Below, one piece after another: positions 9,034 through 17,868 of a stretch of 64,000 nt of DNA. This DNA comes from Pseudosulfitobacter sp. DSM 107133 (GTDB lineage Bacteria > Pseudomonadota > Alphaproteobacteria > Rhodobacterales > Rhodobacteraceae). The notes under the pieces are model-generated. The model was not told where the DNA came from, did no database searches, and was given only the letters and a program-made list of their open reading frames with translations. The stretch's first letter is position 1; every line of letters begins with the position of its first letter. Both the position numbers and the translations under genes were made by a program. The DNA is taken from positions 992,001 to 1,056,000 of the forward strand of contig NZ_CP085154.1 in the NCBI RefSeq assembly GCF_022788695.1. The letters run 5' to 3'.

Positions 9034-10671
9034 CTAGTTGCCTGCACTTTCCATGCGGCGGTGTTCGATGACCTCTTCCAGCCAACCCAGTTTCATCTCG
9101 GGGACCGAGCTGAGCAGCAGGTCTGTATAGGCGTCAAAGGGCGGCGACAGTACCGTGGATTTTGATCCGTAACGCACGACCTGACCCTGATACATCACCG
9201 CAATGCTGTCCGCGATGGCACGCACCGTGGCCAGATCGTGGGTAATGAACAAATAGGCCACGTCCTCGACCTTTTGCAGTTTCAGCAGCAGCTTCAGGAT
9301 GCCGTCCGCTACCAGCGGGTCCAGCGCCGAGGTCACCTCGTCGCAGATGATCAGCTTGGGCTTTGCCGCCAGTGCGCGCGCGATGCAGACACGTTGTTTC
9401 TGCCCCCCCGACAGTTCCGCCGGATAGCGGTCCTGAAAGCCTTCGCCCAGTTCGATCTCGTCCAGCAGTTCCTGAATGCGGGCCTGCTTTTCGCGCCCCT
9501 TCAGGCCGAAGTAGAACTCAAGCGGACGCCCGATGATGGTGCCAACAGTCTGGCGCGGGTTCATCGCGGTGTCTGCCATCTGATAGATCATCTGCAATTC
9601 GCGCAGGTCCTCGCGCGAGCGTGAGGGCAGGTCCGGGGACAGGTCGCGGCCGGCAAAGTGGATGTTGCCGTTGGAAGGCGGCAGCAAACCGGTGATCACC
9701 CGTGCCAGTGTCGATTTGCCTGAACCGCTTTCCCCCACCACGGCCAGCGTCTGGCCGGGATGCAGTTCTACGTTGATGTCCTTGAGCACGTCGAAATTGG
9801 TGCCCTTGTAACGGGCGGTGATATTCTCGACCCGCAGCACGGCTTCGTCGGTTGGCTCTTTCTCGATGTGTTTGATCGAGCGGACCGACACCAGCGCCTG
9901 AGTGTATTCTTCCTGAGGGTTGTTGATGATCTGGTCCGTGGTGCCGTATTCGACCATATCGCCCTGACGCAGCACCATGATGTGATCCGCGACCTGTGCC
10001 ACCACGGCCAGATCGTGCGTGATATACAGCGCCGCAACGCCGGTGACGGCAATCGCATCCTTGATTGCCTTCAGCACGTCGATTTGCGTGGTCACATCCA
10101 GCGCCGTGGTGGGTTCGTCAAACACCACAAGATCAGGTTCGGGGCACAGTGCAAGCGCGGTCATGCAACGTTGCAGCTGGCCGCCCGACACCTGGTGCGG
10201 ATAGCGGTTGCCGATATTTTCGGGGTCGGGCAGTCCCAGCGCCTTGAACAGCTCCACCGCGCGGGATTCGGCGTCTTTCTTGCCGAATTTGCCCTGGCTG
10301 ATCGCGGCCTCGGTCACCTGTTCCATGATCTTCTTGGCCGGGTTGAAGGACGCCGCTGCCGATTGCGAGACATAGGTGACCTCGGCTCCGCGCAAATGGC
10401 GGATGTCGCGGTGCTTGGCCTGTAACAGGTCGCGCCCGTTCACCCAGACCTCGCCGCCGGTCAGCTCGACGCCGCCCCGGCCATAGGCCAGGGTGGCCAG
10501 GCCGATGGTCGACTTGCCCGCACCGGATTCCCCGATCAGCCCCAGAACCTCGCCTGCCTGCAAATCGAAATCGACACCGTGGACGATTTCGATGTCATGC
10601 GGCTTTTCGCCGGGCGGATAGACCGTCGCGCCAATTTTCAAGCCGCGCACTTTTACCAGTGGATCGCTCAT
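9034..10671 (-). CDS. Peptide/nickel-type ABC transporter, fused double ATPase (DppD-DppF type)
   Basis: One 545-aa chain holds two complete ATPase domains. The first has Walker A GESGAGKST (about 48-56) and VSGGQLQR (about 165); the second has GESGSGKST (about 315) and LSGGQKQR (about 430). Each is followed by an oligopeptide-transporter C-terminal segment (such as NPQEEYTQALV). It powers uptake through the two permeases encoded just upstream. Its ATG overlaps the permease stop by 4 nt. Fusion of the two ATPases is common in this family in alphaproteobacteria (GsiA/YejF-like). Confidence 0.93.
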   Translation of the reverse strand: MSDPLVKVRGLKIGATVYPPGEKPHDIEIVHGVDFDLQAGEVLGLIGESGAGKSTIGLATLAYGRGGVELTGGEVWVNGRDLLQAKHRDIRHLRGAEVTYVSQSAAASFNPAKKIMEQVTEAAISQGKFGKKDAESRAVELFKALGLPDPENIGNRYPHQVSGGQLQRCMTALALCPEPDLVVFDEPTTALDVTTQIDVLKAIKDAIAVTGVAALYITHDLAVVAQVADHIMVLRQGDMVEYGTTDQIINNPQEEYTQALVSVRSIKHIEKEPTDEAVLRVENITARYKGTNFDVLKDINVELHPGQTLAVVGESGSGKSTLARVITGLLPPSNGNIHFAGRDLSPDLPSRSREDLRELQMIYQMADTAMNPRQTVGTIIGRPLEFYFGLKGREKQARIQELLDEIELGEGFQDRYPAELSGGQKQRVCIARALAAKPKLIICDEVTSALDPLVADGILKLLLKLQKVEDVAYLFITHDLATVRAIADSIAVMYQGQVVRYGSKSTVLSPPFDAYTDLLLSSVPEMKLGWLEEVIEHRRMESAGN

Positions 10672-11480
10672 CCCCGGCCCCCTTTCAGTGAAGTGGTTCG
10701 GTTCAGAACCCAGTCGGCCACAAGGTTGACGCTGATCGCCAGCGTGGCGATTGCCACCGCCGGATAAAGTGCGGCCCCGATCCCGTAAACGATGCCTTCC
10801 TTGTTCTCTTTCACGATGCCGCCCCAGTCAGCCTGCGGCGGTTGCACGCCAAGACCAAGGAACGATAGGGTCGATACGAAAAGAACCGCAAAGATGAACC
10901 GCAAGCCCATCTCGGCCACCAGTGGGGACAGCGCGTTGGGCAGAACCTCGCGAAAGATGATCCACGCCAGTTTTTCGCCGCGCAGGCGCGCCGCTTCGAC
11001 GTAATCCATTACTGTGATGTCCACCGCCACAGCACGGGCCAGCCGGTACACGCGGGTGCTGTCCAGCAGCCCCATGACCAGGATCAGAACCGGCACGGTG
11101 ACCGGCATGACCGACAGCACCACCAGCGCAAAGATCAGCGACGGGATCGACATGATCAGATCGACAAAGCGCGACAGCACCTGATCGGCCCAGCCCCCCA
11201 GCACCGCAGCGGCAAAGCCCAGCACCGATCCGGTGATAAACGACAATGCCGTGGCCATGGTGGCGATAAAGATTGTTGTGCGTCCGCCGTAAATCATCCG
11301 GCTCAGCAGGTCGCGCCCGATGGTGTCGGTGCCCAGCAGATGCTCGGCCGATGACGGTTCCCAGACATCGCCCACGACTTCGGCCATGCCATAGGGGGCG
11401 ATCCATGGGGCAAAGACAGCCATCAGGAAATAGGTCGCGGTAAAGAACAGCCCGATAAGGGCAGAGAGTGGGATACGCAT
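10668..11480 (-). CDS. Peptide-type ABC transporter permease (DppC family)
   Basis: This 270-aa inner-membrane protein has an N-terminal helix, the periplasmic segment with HLLGTDTIGRDLLSRMIYGGR typical of DppC/OppC, and the EAA loop region EAARLRGEKLAWIIFREVLPNAL. It forms the translocation pore with the DppB-type permease. AGGAGG lies 8 nt upstream of the ATG, inside a coupled 22-codon mini-ORF whose TGA overlaps this ATG. Confidence 0.93.
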   Translation of the reverse strand: MRIPLSALIGLFFTATYFLMAVFAPWIAPYGMAEVVGDVWEPSSAEHLLGTDTIGRDLLSRMIYGGRTTIFIATMATALSFITGSVLGFAAAVLGGWADQVLSRFVDLIMSIPSLIFALVVLSVMPVTVPVLILVMGLLDSTRVYRLARAVAVDITVMDYVEAARLRGEKLAWIIFREVLPNALSPLVAEMGLRFIFAVLFVSTLSFLGLGVQPPQADWGGIVKENKEGIVYGIGAALYPAVAIATLAISVNLVADWVLNRTTSLKGGRG

Positions 11481-11548
11481 CAGATCAGCCCTCCTGCGAC
11501 CAGAGCGGTTCCGATGACATGTGCGGTTGTGAAAACAGCATGGTTCAT
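11480..11548 (-). CDS. Possible 22-codon coupled mini-ORF between dppB and dppC
   Basis: The frame opens at ATG 11548, which overlaps the dppB stop (ATGA). It runs 22 codons (MNHAVFTTAH then a hydrophobic VIGTALVAGGLI end) and closes with a TGA overlapping the dppC ATG (TGATG). It also contains dppC's AGGAGG site. The double coupling would keep ribosomes on the mRNA across the 64-nt gap. The peptide may be a real small membrane protein or only a translational bridge. It is too short for family assignment. Confidence 0.35.
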   Translation of the reverse strand: MNHAVFTTAHVIGTALVAGGLI

Positions 11549-12501
11549 TTCGGATGCCTCAGTCTTGGGTTGGCCAGAATCGAGACGATGTCAGCAACCA
11601 TATTCAGGACAATATAGACGGCGGCAAAGATTAGACCGCAGGCCTGCACAACAGGCACGTCACGTTTGGACACATGGTCAACCAGATACTGCCCCATGCC
11701 CGGATAGACAAAGACCACTTCGATCACCACCACGCCGACCACCAGATAGGCAAGGTTCAGCATCACCACGTTGACGATCGGGGCGATTGCATTGGGGAAG
11801 GCGTGCTTGCGGATCACCTCGAAGGTGCTCAGGCCCTTCAACTCGGCGGTTTCGATATAGGCCGATTGCATCACGTTCAGAATCGCGGCGCGGGTCATGC
11901 GCATCATATGCGCCAGAACCACCAGCGTCAGCACTGCAACAGGCAGCGATATGGCGTTCAGCTTCTGGCCCAGCGTCATCGAGTCGTTGATCATAGCGAC
12001 CGAAGGCGCCCAGCCCAGTTTGACCGCGACAAAAAACATCAGCACATAGCCGATCAGGAATTCAGGGATGGAAATGGATGTCAGGGTGATGCCGGAAATC
12101 AGCTTGTCCGGCCAGCGGTCGCGGAAACGCACCGCAATCAGACCCAGCAGGATCGCCAGCGGGACCGACACAAGCGCGGCCCAAAAGGCAAGGAACATGG
12201 TGTTCCTGAACCGCCCGCCCAGACTTTCGGAAATGTCGCGCCCGTTGGTCAGCGCGGTGCCCAGATCACCCTGCAACACGCCGCCCAGCCAGGCGAAATA
12301 GCGGGCAACAGGAGGATCGTTCAGACCCAGTTCGGTGCGAAGATTGGCCAGGGCCTGCGGCGTTGCCGACTGGCCAAGGATGGACTGTGCAACGTCGCCC
12401 GGCAGGATCGTGGTGCCAACAAAGATCAGGACCGAGGCGGCAAACAGCAAAACGATGCCCAGCGCTAGGCGCTGGGCTAACAGTTTCAGGATCGGGTGCA
12501 T
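11545..12501 (-). CDS. Peptide-type ABC transporter permease (DppB family)
   Basis: This 318-aa protein begins MHPILKLLAQRLALGIVLLF, the usual DppB N-terminal helix, followed by ILPGDVAQSILGQ, a periplasmic loop and the ELKGLSTFEVIRKHAFPNA EAA motif. The ATG at 12501 fits 15 nt after the binding-protein stop; a GTG 12 codons upstream would overlap that gene. It pairs with the DppC-type permease. Substrate specificity is set by the preceding binding protein. Confidence 0.92.
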   Translation of the reverse strand: MHPILKLLAQRLALGIVLLFAASVLIFVGTTILPGDVAQSILGQSATPQALANLRTELGLNDPPVARYFAWLGGVLQGDLGTALTNGRDISESLGGRFRNTMFLAFWAALVSVPLAILLGLIAVRFRDRWPDKLISGITLTSISIPEFLIGYVLMFFVAVKLGWAPSVAMINDSMTLGQKLNAISLPVAVLTLVVLAHMMRMTRAAILNVMQSAYIETAELKGLSTFEVIRKHAFPNAIAPIVNVVMLNLAYLVVGVVVIEVVFVYPGMGQYLVDHVSKRDVPVVQACGLIFAAVYIVLNMVADIVSILANPRLRHPK

Positions 12502-12515
12502 GTGCTCAAGCGCCC

Positions 12516-14111
12516 TTAGGTGTCCATGACCCAGCACTTGATGCTGGATTTGTTGTTCATCACTTCACCGTTCGGATCGTCTTCCCAGCCGCCGACATTA
12601 TTGGCGACGCCACTGATAAAGTCATTGAACATGGGCAGGATCAAACCACCTTCGTTGCGCAGCATCTGGCCCATTTTCGAGTAGATTTCCTTGCGCTTGG
12701 CGTTGTCCAGCTCGGCCCGTGCCGCCAGCAGCATCTCGTCGAATTCGGGACGTTTCCAGCGTGTGTCGTTCCAGTCTGCGGTCGACAGATAGGCAGTCGT
12801 GTACATCTGGTCCTGCACCGGACGGCCACCCCAGTAGGAGGCGCAGAAGGGTTGCACGTTCCAGACTTCCGACCAGTAACCGTCGTTCGGCTCGCGTTTG
12901 ATTTCCAGCGGGATGCCTGCCGCCTGTGCCGACTGCTGGAACAGCGATGCAGCATCAACCGCACCCGGGAAGGCACCGTCGGACACACGCAGGATGATCG
13001 GGCTGCCATCGTGACCGGATGCTGCGTAGTGCTCTTTGGCTTTAGCAACATCATAGGTGCGCTGTTCGATGGTGTTGTCGAACAGGGGGTAGGATTTGTT
13101 GATGGGCATGTCGTTGCCAACCGAACCATAGCCGCGCAGGATTTTGTCAACCAGTTCAACGCGGTTGATCGCATATTTCAGCGCCAGACGCAGGTCGTTG
13201 TTGTCAAAGGGCGCGGTGTCGATGTGGGCGATGAACACATAGTGGCCACGACCCGAAACCGATTTCACGCTCAGATTGGGCGCGCGGTCCAGCAGGCTGG
13301 CAACCTTCGGCTCAACGCGGTTGATCATATGAACCTGACCCGATTGCAGGGCCGCGGTGCGTGCGGTCGCGTCGTTCAGTACCAGCACTTCGGAAAACTC
13401 GGTAAAACCGCGTTTGTCGGGGTTCCAATAGTTGTCACGGCGTTTGAAACCGTGGCGCACGCCGGGTTCGTCGAATTCGATCGTATAGGCGCCTGTGCCG
13501 ATGCCGGCGGCGGGGTTGTCCATGCCGCCATCGGGCTGGATCATCAGGTGATAGTCGGCCATCAGATAGGGAAGGTCGGCGTTGGCCGTTTCAAGCTCGA
13601 CGATAAAGTTGTCGCCGTCGACTTTCATGTCGGCGATGCCCTTCATGATGCCCAGGGCACCCGATTTGCTTTCATCGTTCGAATGGCGCTGCATGGTTTT
13701 CAGCACGTCTTCGGGGGTCATTGTCTTGCCGTTCGAGAATTCCACACCCTTGCGGATCTTGAACGCCCATGTTTTCGCATCGGCCGATGGCTCGACGCTT
13801 TCGGCCAGCCAGTGTTCCAGCGTCCCGTCGGGGTTCACCTCGGTCAGCGTCTCGCCCCAGTGACGGATGTTGCTGAGCGGCACTTCCGACGCGGTCAGGG
13901 CCGGGTCCATGGTGTTGGTGGATTCACCGCCCGACGAACCAAGCTTGAGCGTACCGCCGCGGACGGGACCTGCTGCGCGGGCGCTGCTGGCCAGCATGGC
14001 GTTTGCAGCAACAGCCGTCACACCCAAAGCCGCAGCGCGGCCAACGAATTCGCGGCGCGTCATGCGGCCCTTGGCCACGTCGCGGCTCATCTGTTGCAGT
14101 TGTTCATTCAT
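12516..14111 (-). CDS. Tat-exported peptide-type ABC substrate-binding protein (family 5)
   Basis: The 531-aa protein has a twin-arginine signal (TRREFVGRAAALG, about 18-30) ending near SSARA, so it is exported folded. The mature part is a family-5 binding protein: GGTLKLG start, DPALTASEVPLSNI, the ALKYAINRVELVDKI helix, and PWDDTRW-like SADWNDTRW near the end. It is the first gene of the SBP-permease-permease-ATPase operon. The ribosome site is GGGAG. The ligand may be a di/oligopeptide or a small amide; the CocE-type hydrolase upstream favours peptide-like substrates. Confidence 0.92.
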   Translation of the reverse strand: MNEQLQQMSRDVAKGRMTRREFVGRAAALGVTAVAANAMLASSARAAGPVRGGTLKLGSSGGESTNTMDPALTASEVPLSNIRHWGETLTEVNPDGTLEHWLAESVEPSADAKTWAFKIRKGVEFSNGKTMTPEDVLKTMQRHSNDESKSGALGIMKGIADMKVDGDNFIVELETANADLPYLMADYHLMIQPDGGMDNPAAGIGTGAYTIEFDEPGVRHGFKRRDNYWNPDKRGFTEFSEVLVLNDATARTAALQSGQVHMINRVEPKVASLLDRAPNLSVKSVSGRGHYVFIAHIDTAPFDNNDLRLALKYAINRVELVDKILRGYGSVGNDMPINKSYPLFDNTIEQRTYDVAKAKEHYAASGHDGSPIILRVSDGAFPGAVDAASLFQQSAQAAGIPLEIKREPNDGYWSEVWNVQPFCASYWGGRPVQDQMYTTAYLSTADWNDTRWKRPEFDEMLLAARAELDNAKRKEIYSKMGQMLRNEGGLILPMFNDFISGVANNVGGWEDDPNGEVMNNKSSIKCWVMDT

Positions 14112-14184
14112 GTTTAGGTCTCCCGTTGATTGTTTTTACGCTTTCACGCAACCAAGTCGTTCGCCCGACTGTCGCGCGCGTTTT

Positions 14185-14202
14185 ATTGACTACTGAGTCA
14201 AC
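14185..14202. promoter_or_regulatory. Inverted repeat TTGACT-N4-AGTCAA in the promoter of the peptide-uptake operon
   Basis: Perfect 6-bp arms (14186-14191 and 14196-14201) sit 75 nt upstream of the binding-protein ATG, between the hydrolase and transporter genes. The arrangement ATTGAyT-N4-AGTCA is shared with the site before betI at 60464. It could be a TetR-type operator, or the TTGACT could be a -35 box. It also implies that the transporter genes have their own promoter. Confidence 0.45.
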
Positions 14203-14258
14203 GTTACGCATTTGTGGCGTTGTCGCAAGGATTATTCCCGCGCCGTGCCGGTCTGTGA

Positions 14259-16274
14259 TCAGAGGTGATCGCGCGGGATGCTGTCCTCTACGCTTTTGTC
14301 GAATATCAATATGTCGTTTTCGTATGCCTCAACTTTCGCGGTCAGGTAGAAGGTCGTCGCATCACTCCACATCTGGCTGTAAGTTTCGGTGCGCAGGCGG
14401 ATGTCGCCGCGCTCGATCTCGTCGGTCCAGTGGCAGGTGCCCCGCGCACTCAGCGGGTCGTCGGGATGGATCGACCATGTTTCGCGGGCAGCCGATCCGT
14501 TGATCAGTCCGTGATCGCTGTCGCGCACCTTGCCGAAGTCATCCTCGATGGTCAGCGTCGTCGTGCCGGTCACCATGTCGGTGTCCTGACGGCGGATGTG
14601 GTTTTCGGGGCGCAGTTCCTCGGTCTCCCACGGCTCGGCGGCAGCAGAGGGCGGGAATACGACGCTCTTGTCCTCGGTGCGCGGCTCGTGCAGCGGCACG
14701 CCCAGTTGCGCGCGGTGGATGTGCACCGCGGCGGCGGTGGGCGTGGGCCACATCAGTGGCCAATATGCGGTCGAGATCGACACCCGCAGCCGGTGCCCCT
14801 TGGGCACGCAATAGCCCACATGATCCAGCGCCAGCGTCACGAACTGGTCTTCGCCCACGGGCATTGCGCTTGGGTCCGACGCGCTGTCGCGGTGGCTGAG
14901 GTTCAGCACGCCATAGGTGATCCGCGTTGACGCCCCGTCCGGGTGCACATGGCACAGCCGCACGGCGATCTGCGCCTGCGGGGCGTCACTGCGCAGCATC
15001 ATCTCGATGGCTGGCGCACCCAGAATGTCCATGTCGCTGTCCAGTGGGGCAGAGGTCCAGGTGGCCGACAGCCCGTCGTCGCGGCGCTGGTCGCCGGGCA
15101 TTTCCGGGCCCAGCCAGATGGCGCAGTATTCCCCCGCATCCGCACCGGTGTGCGCAGGTGATTGCACAGTGGTGTCGGCCACATCGATGTCGGTGCTCAG
15201 CACGCCGTCGCCCAGCCAGAAGTTGCGGTTCATCACCGGCTCTTCATGCATCGTCTCGCGGCCCGCGACCGCACCGTCCTGCGTGACCCAGCGGCCAGGG
15301 CGGTCGGTGTACCATGTGGCCGGGCGCACGCCGTCCATCACATAGGCGCGGTAATCGGGGTCATCCTCGACGCCGGTGTCGATGCCCTTCAACCAGCGGC
15401 CCCACCAGCGCAGGGCCTCTTGCAGAAAGCCGATTCGCGGTTCGGGCACGGCAAAGTGCGGATATTTGTGCACCCACGGACCGACAATGCCCTTGGACCC
15501 GGGAATGTTCTTCACGATCTGCGGGACGGTGTTCTTGTAACTGTCCCCCCAGCCGCCGACGGCCAGAACCTTGGCCTTGATGGTGTCATAGCTTTCGCAG
15601 ACGCTGCCGTGCTCCCAATAGCTGTCACGCCGCTGGTGCCGCAGCCACAGCGAGGGCAGGAAGGGTTCGGCCTCAAGCCGCTGCAACCACATCTCGCGCC
15701 AGTCCTCGCGCAGGGCAGGGTCCGGCGCGCGGCTGGAATAGGACCACATCGTCGCCCCCCAGCCCAGATTTTCGTTCAGCAGGTTGCCACCCTTGTAGTG
15801 GATGTCATCGGCAAAGCGGTCGACGGTCGAACATAGGGTGATGATCGCCTTGAGCTCGGGCGGCGTCATGGCCGCAACCTGAAGCGAATTGAAGCCACCC
15901 CAGCTGATACCCATCATGCCGACATTGCCGTTGCACCACGGTTGCGCGGCCAGATGGCGGATCACCTCGACGGCGTCGTCCAGCTCTTGCTGGCTGTATT
16001 CGTCTTCCATGATCCCTTCGCTGTCACCATTGCCGCGCATGTCCACGCGCGCACAGGCATAGCCGTGGCGGGCAAAATAGGGATGGGTCAGCGCGTCTCG
16101 CGCACAGGTGCCGTCGCGTTTGCGGTAGGGCAGGAATTCCAGAATGGCGGGGACTTGTTCGCTGTTGTCTGAGGGGCGCCACAGGCGGGCGGACAAACGT
16201 GTGCCGTCAGACATGACGATGGCGTAATCAGGATCTTCGGTGATGTCGCGGGGGGCGTTGGTTGCGTCGCTCAT
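14259..16274 (-). CDS. CocE/NonD family hydrolase (X-Pro dipeptidyl-peptidase-like)
   Basis: This 671-aa serine hydrolase shows the catalytic alpha/beta domain with GISWGG (Ser about 124), the preceding RVDMRGNGDSEG segment, and a C-terminal jelly-roll domain typical of CocE and X-prolyl dipeptidyl aminopeptidases. No signal peptide is visible, so it acts in the cytosol on an imported ester, amide or proline-containing peptide. It lies 147 nt upstream of the peptide ABC operon on the same strand and 40 nt downstream of a glycerate kinase gene, so hydrolysis of the transported compound is plausible. Confidence 0.9.
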   Translation of the reverse strand: MSDATNAPRDITEDPDYAIVMSDGTRLSARLWRPSDNSEQVPAILEFLPYRKRDGTCARDALTHPYFARHGYACARVDMRGNGDSEGIMEDEYSQQELDDAVEVIRHLAAQPWCNGNVGMMGISWGGFNSLQVAAMTPPELKAIITLCSTVDRFADDIHYKGGNLLNENLGWGATMWSYSSRAPDPALREDWREMWLQRLEAEPFLPSLWLRHQRRDSYWEHGSVCESYDTIKAKVLAVGGWGDSYKNTVPQIVKNIPGSKGIVGPWVHKYPHFAVPEPRIGFLQEALRWWGRWLKGIDTGVEDDPDYRAYVMDGVRPATWYTDRPGRWVTQDGAVAGRETMHEEPVMNRNFWLGDGVLSTDIDVADTTVQSPAHTGADAGEYCAIWLGPEMPGDQRRDDGLSATWTSAPLDSDMDILGAPAIEMMLRSDAPQAQIAVRLCHVHPDGASTRITYGVLNLSHRDSASDPSAMPVGEDQFVTLALDHVGYCVPKGHRLRVSISTAYWPLMWPTPTAAAVHIHRAQLGVPLHEPRTEDKSVVFPPSAAAEPWETEELRPENHIRRQDTDMVTGTTTLTIEDDFGKVRDSDHGLINGSAARETWSIHPDDPLSARGTCHWTDEIERGDIRLRTETYSQMWSDATTFYLTAKVEAYENDILIFDKSVEDSIPRDHL

Positions 16275-16314
16275 GAGCTTTGACTTTCCTGTCTGGGGCC
16301 AGATGTCAAGACGA

Positions 16315-17406
16315 TCAGCGTTTGTATGCGATCAAAAGGTCCATCACATTTGTGCCGGTGGGGCCTGACCTTAGCAGGGCACCCCGCGCTGCCAGCCAGT
16401 CGTATGGGGCGGCTGTGTCGATGGCGGTCTGCCCGCTTGCCGCCCAGGTCTGTCCGTCCACCAGGGCCCCTGCCGCATCGGTGGGGCCATCCGAGCCGTC
16501 GGTGCCTGCGACCAGAATGCGCAGGTCGTCGCGCCCCGCAATTTCACGGGCCAGACGCAAGGCCAGCATCATGTTGCGCCCGCCCAGGCCGGGCCTGTCA
16601 GGCAGGATCACCGTGGGTTCACCCCCAAGGATATGCAGACCTTTTCCGGCGGCTTTCAGATGCGCCGCGATGCGCGGCGCAAGGGCGGCGACATCGTCAT
16701 AAAGCGTTTCGGCGTTGCTGCGCACATCTGCCTGTGCAGTCTGTGCGATGGCAGCGCGCGCGATGGCATTCGAGGCGACAATGCGTGCATCATGGGCAAA
16801 CGCCGGATTTTCAGGGGCATCGCCGATGCCCGAGCCAATGACGCCCAGACTGTCGCCTTCCACATCCGAAATCGCCAGCGTCGTTACATGGCGGCCCGGA
16901 AACGCCCCCAGCAGCTTGCCCCCTTTGATCCGCGACAAACCGCGCCGCATGGTGTTGATCTCGTGAATATCGGCCCCCGAGGCCAGCTTGGCCTGCGTCT
17001 GCTGTGCCAGATCGTCCAGCGTCAGGTCGCCCTCCAAAACCTCGGCCAGCGCCGACGCCCCGCCCGAAACCAGCATCAACAGATGTGAGGATGCGCCGCA
17101 CTTTTCAACCACGTCCAGCATCGCGGCGCCGGCGGTCAGGCTGGCCGCATTGGGCACCGGATGCGCGGCTTCGATTACATGCGCGCGGTCGGGGGCGCCG
17201 GCGCCGTGGCCGTCCTTGGTGACGATCAGCACAGGTGCGTTCGGGAACAGCGCGGCAGCGGCGCGGGCCATGGCTGTGGCTGCCTTACCCACCGCGATGA
17301 TCTGATCGGGCTTGGCAATGGGATGCGCCTGCAAAGATTGCCGCACACTGGCCTCGCCGCCCACGGCATCAACACCAATGTTCCAGAGATCTGCGAGCGC
17401 TGTCAT
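16315..17406 (-). CDS. Glycerate 2-kinase (MOFRL family)
   Basis: The 363-aa protein starts MTALADLWNIGVDAV (ATG 17406 with GAGGA upstream; a start 33 codons earlier would add non-family residues). It contains the GCK core VGKAATAMA, LVSGGASALAEV, TMRRGLSRIKGGKL and the MOFRL end GTDGSDGPTDAAGA. It converts glycerate to 2-phosphoglycerate; older annotations call it hydroxypyruvate reductase TtuD. It is the first gene of the 9-17 kb minus-strand block, and palindromic sites lie 114-138 nt upstream. Confidence 0.9.
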   Translation of the reverse strand: MTALADLWNIGVDAVGGEASVRQSLQAHPIAKPDQIIAVGKAATAMARAAAALFPNAPVLIVTKDGHGAGAPDRAHVIEAAHPVPNAASLTAGAAMLDVVEKCGASSHLLMLVSGGASALAEVLEGDLTLDDLAQQTQAKLASGADIHEINTMRRGLSRIKGGKLLGAFPGRHVTTLAISDVEGDSLGVIGSGIGDAPENPAFAHDARIVASNAIARAAIAQTAQADVRSNAETLYDDVAALAPRIAAHLKAAGKGLHILGGEPTVILPDRPGLGGRNMMLALRLAREIAGRDDLRILVAGTDGSDGPTDAAGALVDGQTWAASGQTAIDTAAPYDWLAARGALLRSGPTGTNVMDLLIAYKR

Positions 17407-17519
17407 AGTGTCCTCGATAGTGATGGCAGGGAGCAGGCAGGAGCCTGTGGCAAGCCTAGCGTGACGTCGCGCAGCAAGCCACCAACGAAAGGCAAAAAAA
17501 GTCAAAAAGACTCTATCCG

Positions 17520-17543
17520 CCGAATCATGATTCGGTTAGAATC
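17520..17543. promoter_or_regulatory. Perfect 16-bp palindrome with an extra half-site, upstream of glycerate kinase
   Basis: CCGAATCATGATTCGG (17520-17535) is a perfect palindrome. A third half-site GAATC follows at 17539-17543, so GATTC-N5-GAATC overlaps the first palindrome. Two overlapping dyads spaced one helical turn apart are typical of operators for dimeric repressors. It sits 114 nt before the start of the glycerate kinase gene. The regulator is unknown. Confidence 0.55.
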
Positions 17544-17822
17544 ACCTCAGGTCCTGCAAATCACGACACAACCCGCAAAAGACGGGGCGCGTGAAGGGCC
17601 CCGGATGGTGTAAATTGGTGCTTTTGTGCCGCCTGTATTCATGCAGGTGTGATGAAAAGTATCATATTATTCAATCCGATACAGGCATAGACGGTGGCGT
17701 CCCAAGGGGCGCGCGGCAGATCAGATTGGCAGGCACGCGAGGGGTGGAGGGCATGGGGCCCAACCGCCCCCGCGGCGCGTTTGTGATCCATTCTGGCGTT
17801 TGTGCCCGTGGCTTCTGAGGGT

Positions 17823-17853
17823 GCCTCCGGCGGGGATTTTTTGAACCAGAGAA
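17823..17853 (+). repeat. Dispersed intergenic repeat, partial copy 2
   Basis: GCCTCCGGCGGGG is followed by six T and GAACCAGAGAA. It matches 29195-29227 almost base for base and shares its tail with 56819-56875. It lies 15 nt beyond the 3' end of dtd. Confidence 0.7.
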
Positions 17854-17868
17854 ATAGGGCCCGCGCAC

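Larger units (their letters stand above)
17407..17868. other. 462-nt intergenic stretch between glycerate kinase and dtd
   Basis: No coding frame here is convincing. It holds the GAATC/GATTC palindromes (17520-17543), an 8-bp inverted repeat GCCTGTAT/ATACAGGC with arms at 17631-17638 and 17679-17686 enclosing an AT-rich 40-nt segment, and one partial copy of the dispersed repeat (17823-17853). The AT-rich stretch 17640-17680 could hold a promoter or a small RNA. Confidence 0.6.

Noticed and set aside
12363-14117. Antisense frame of over 580 codons opposite the binding-protein gene
   Set aside because: It runs over a Tat-signal binding protein; the composition is that of a shadow frame.
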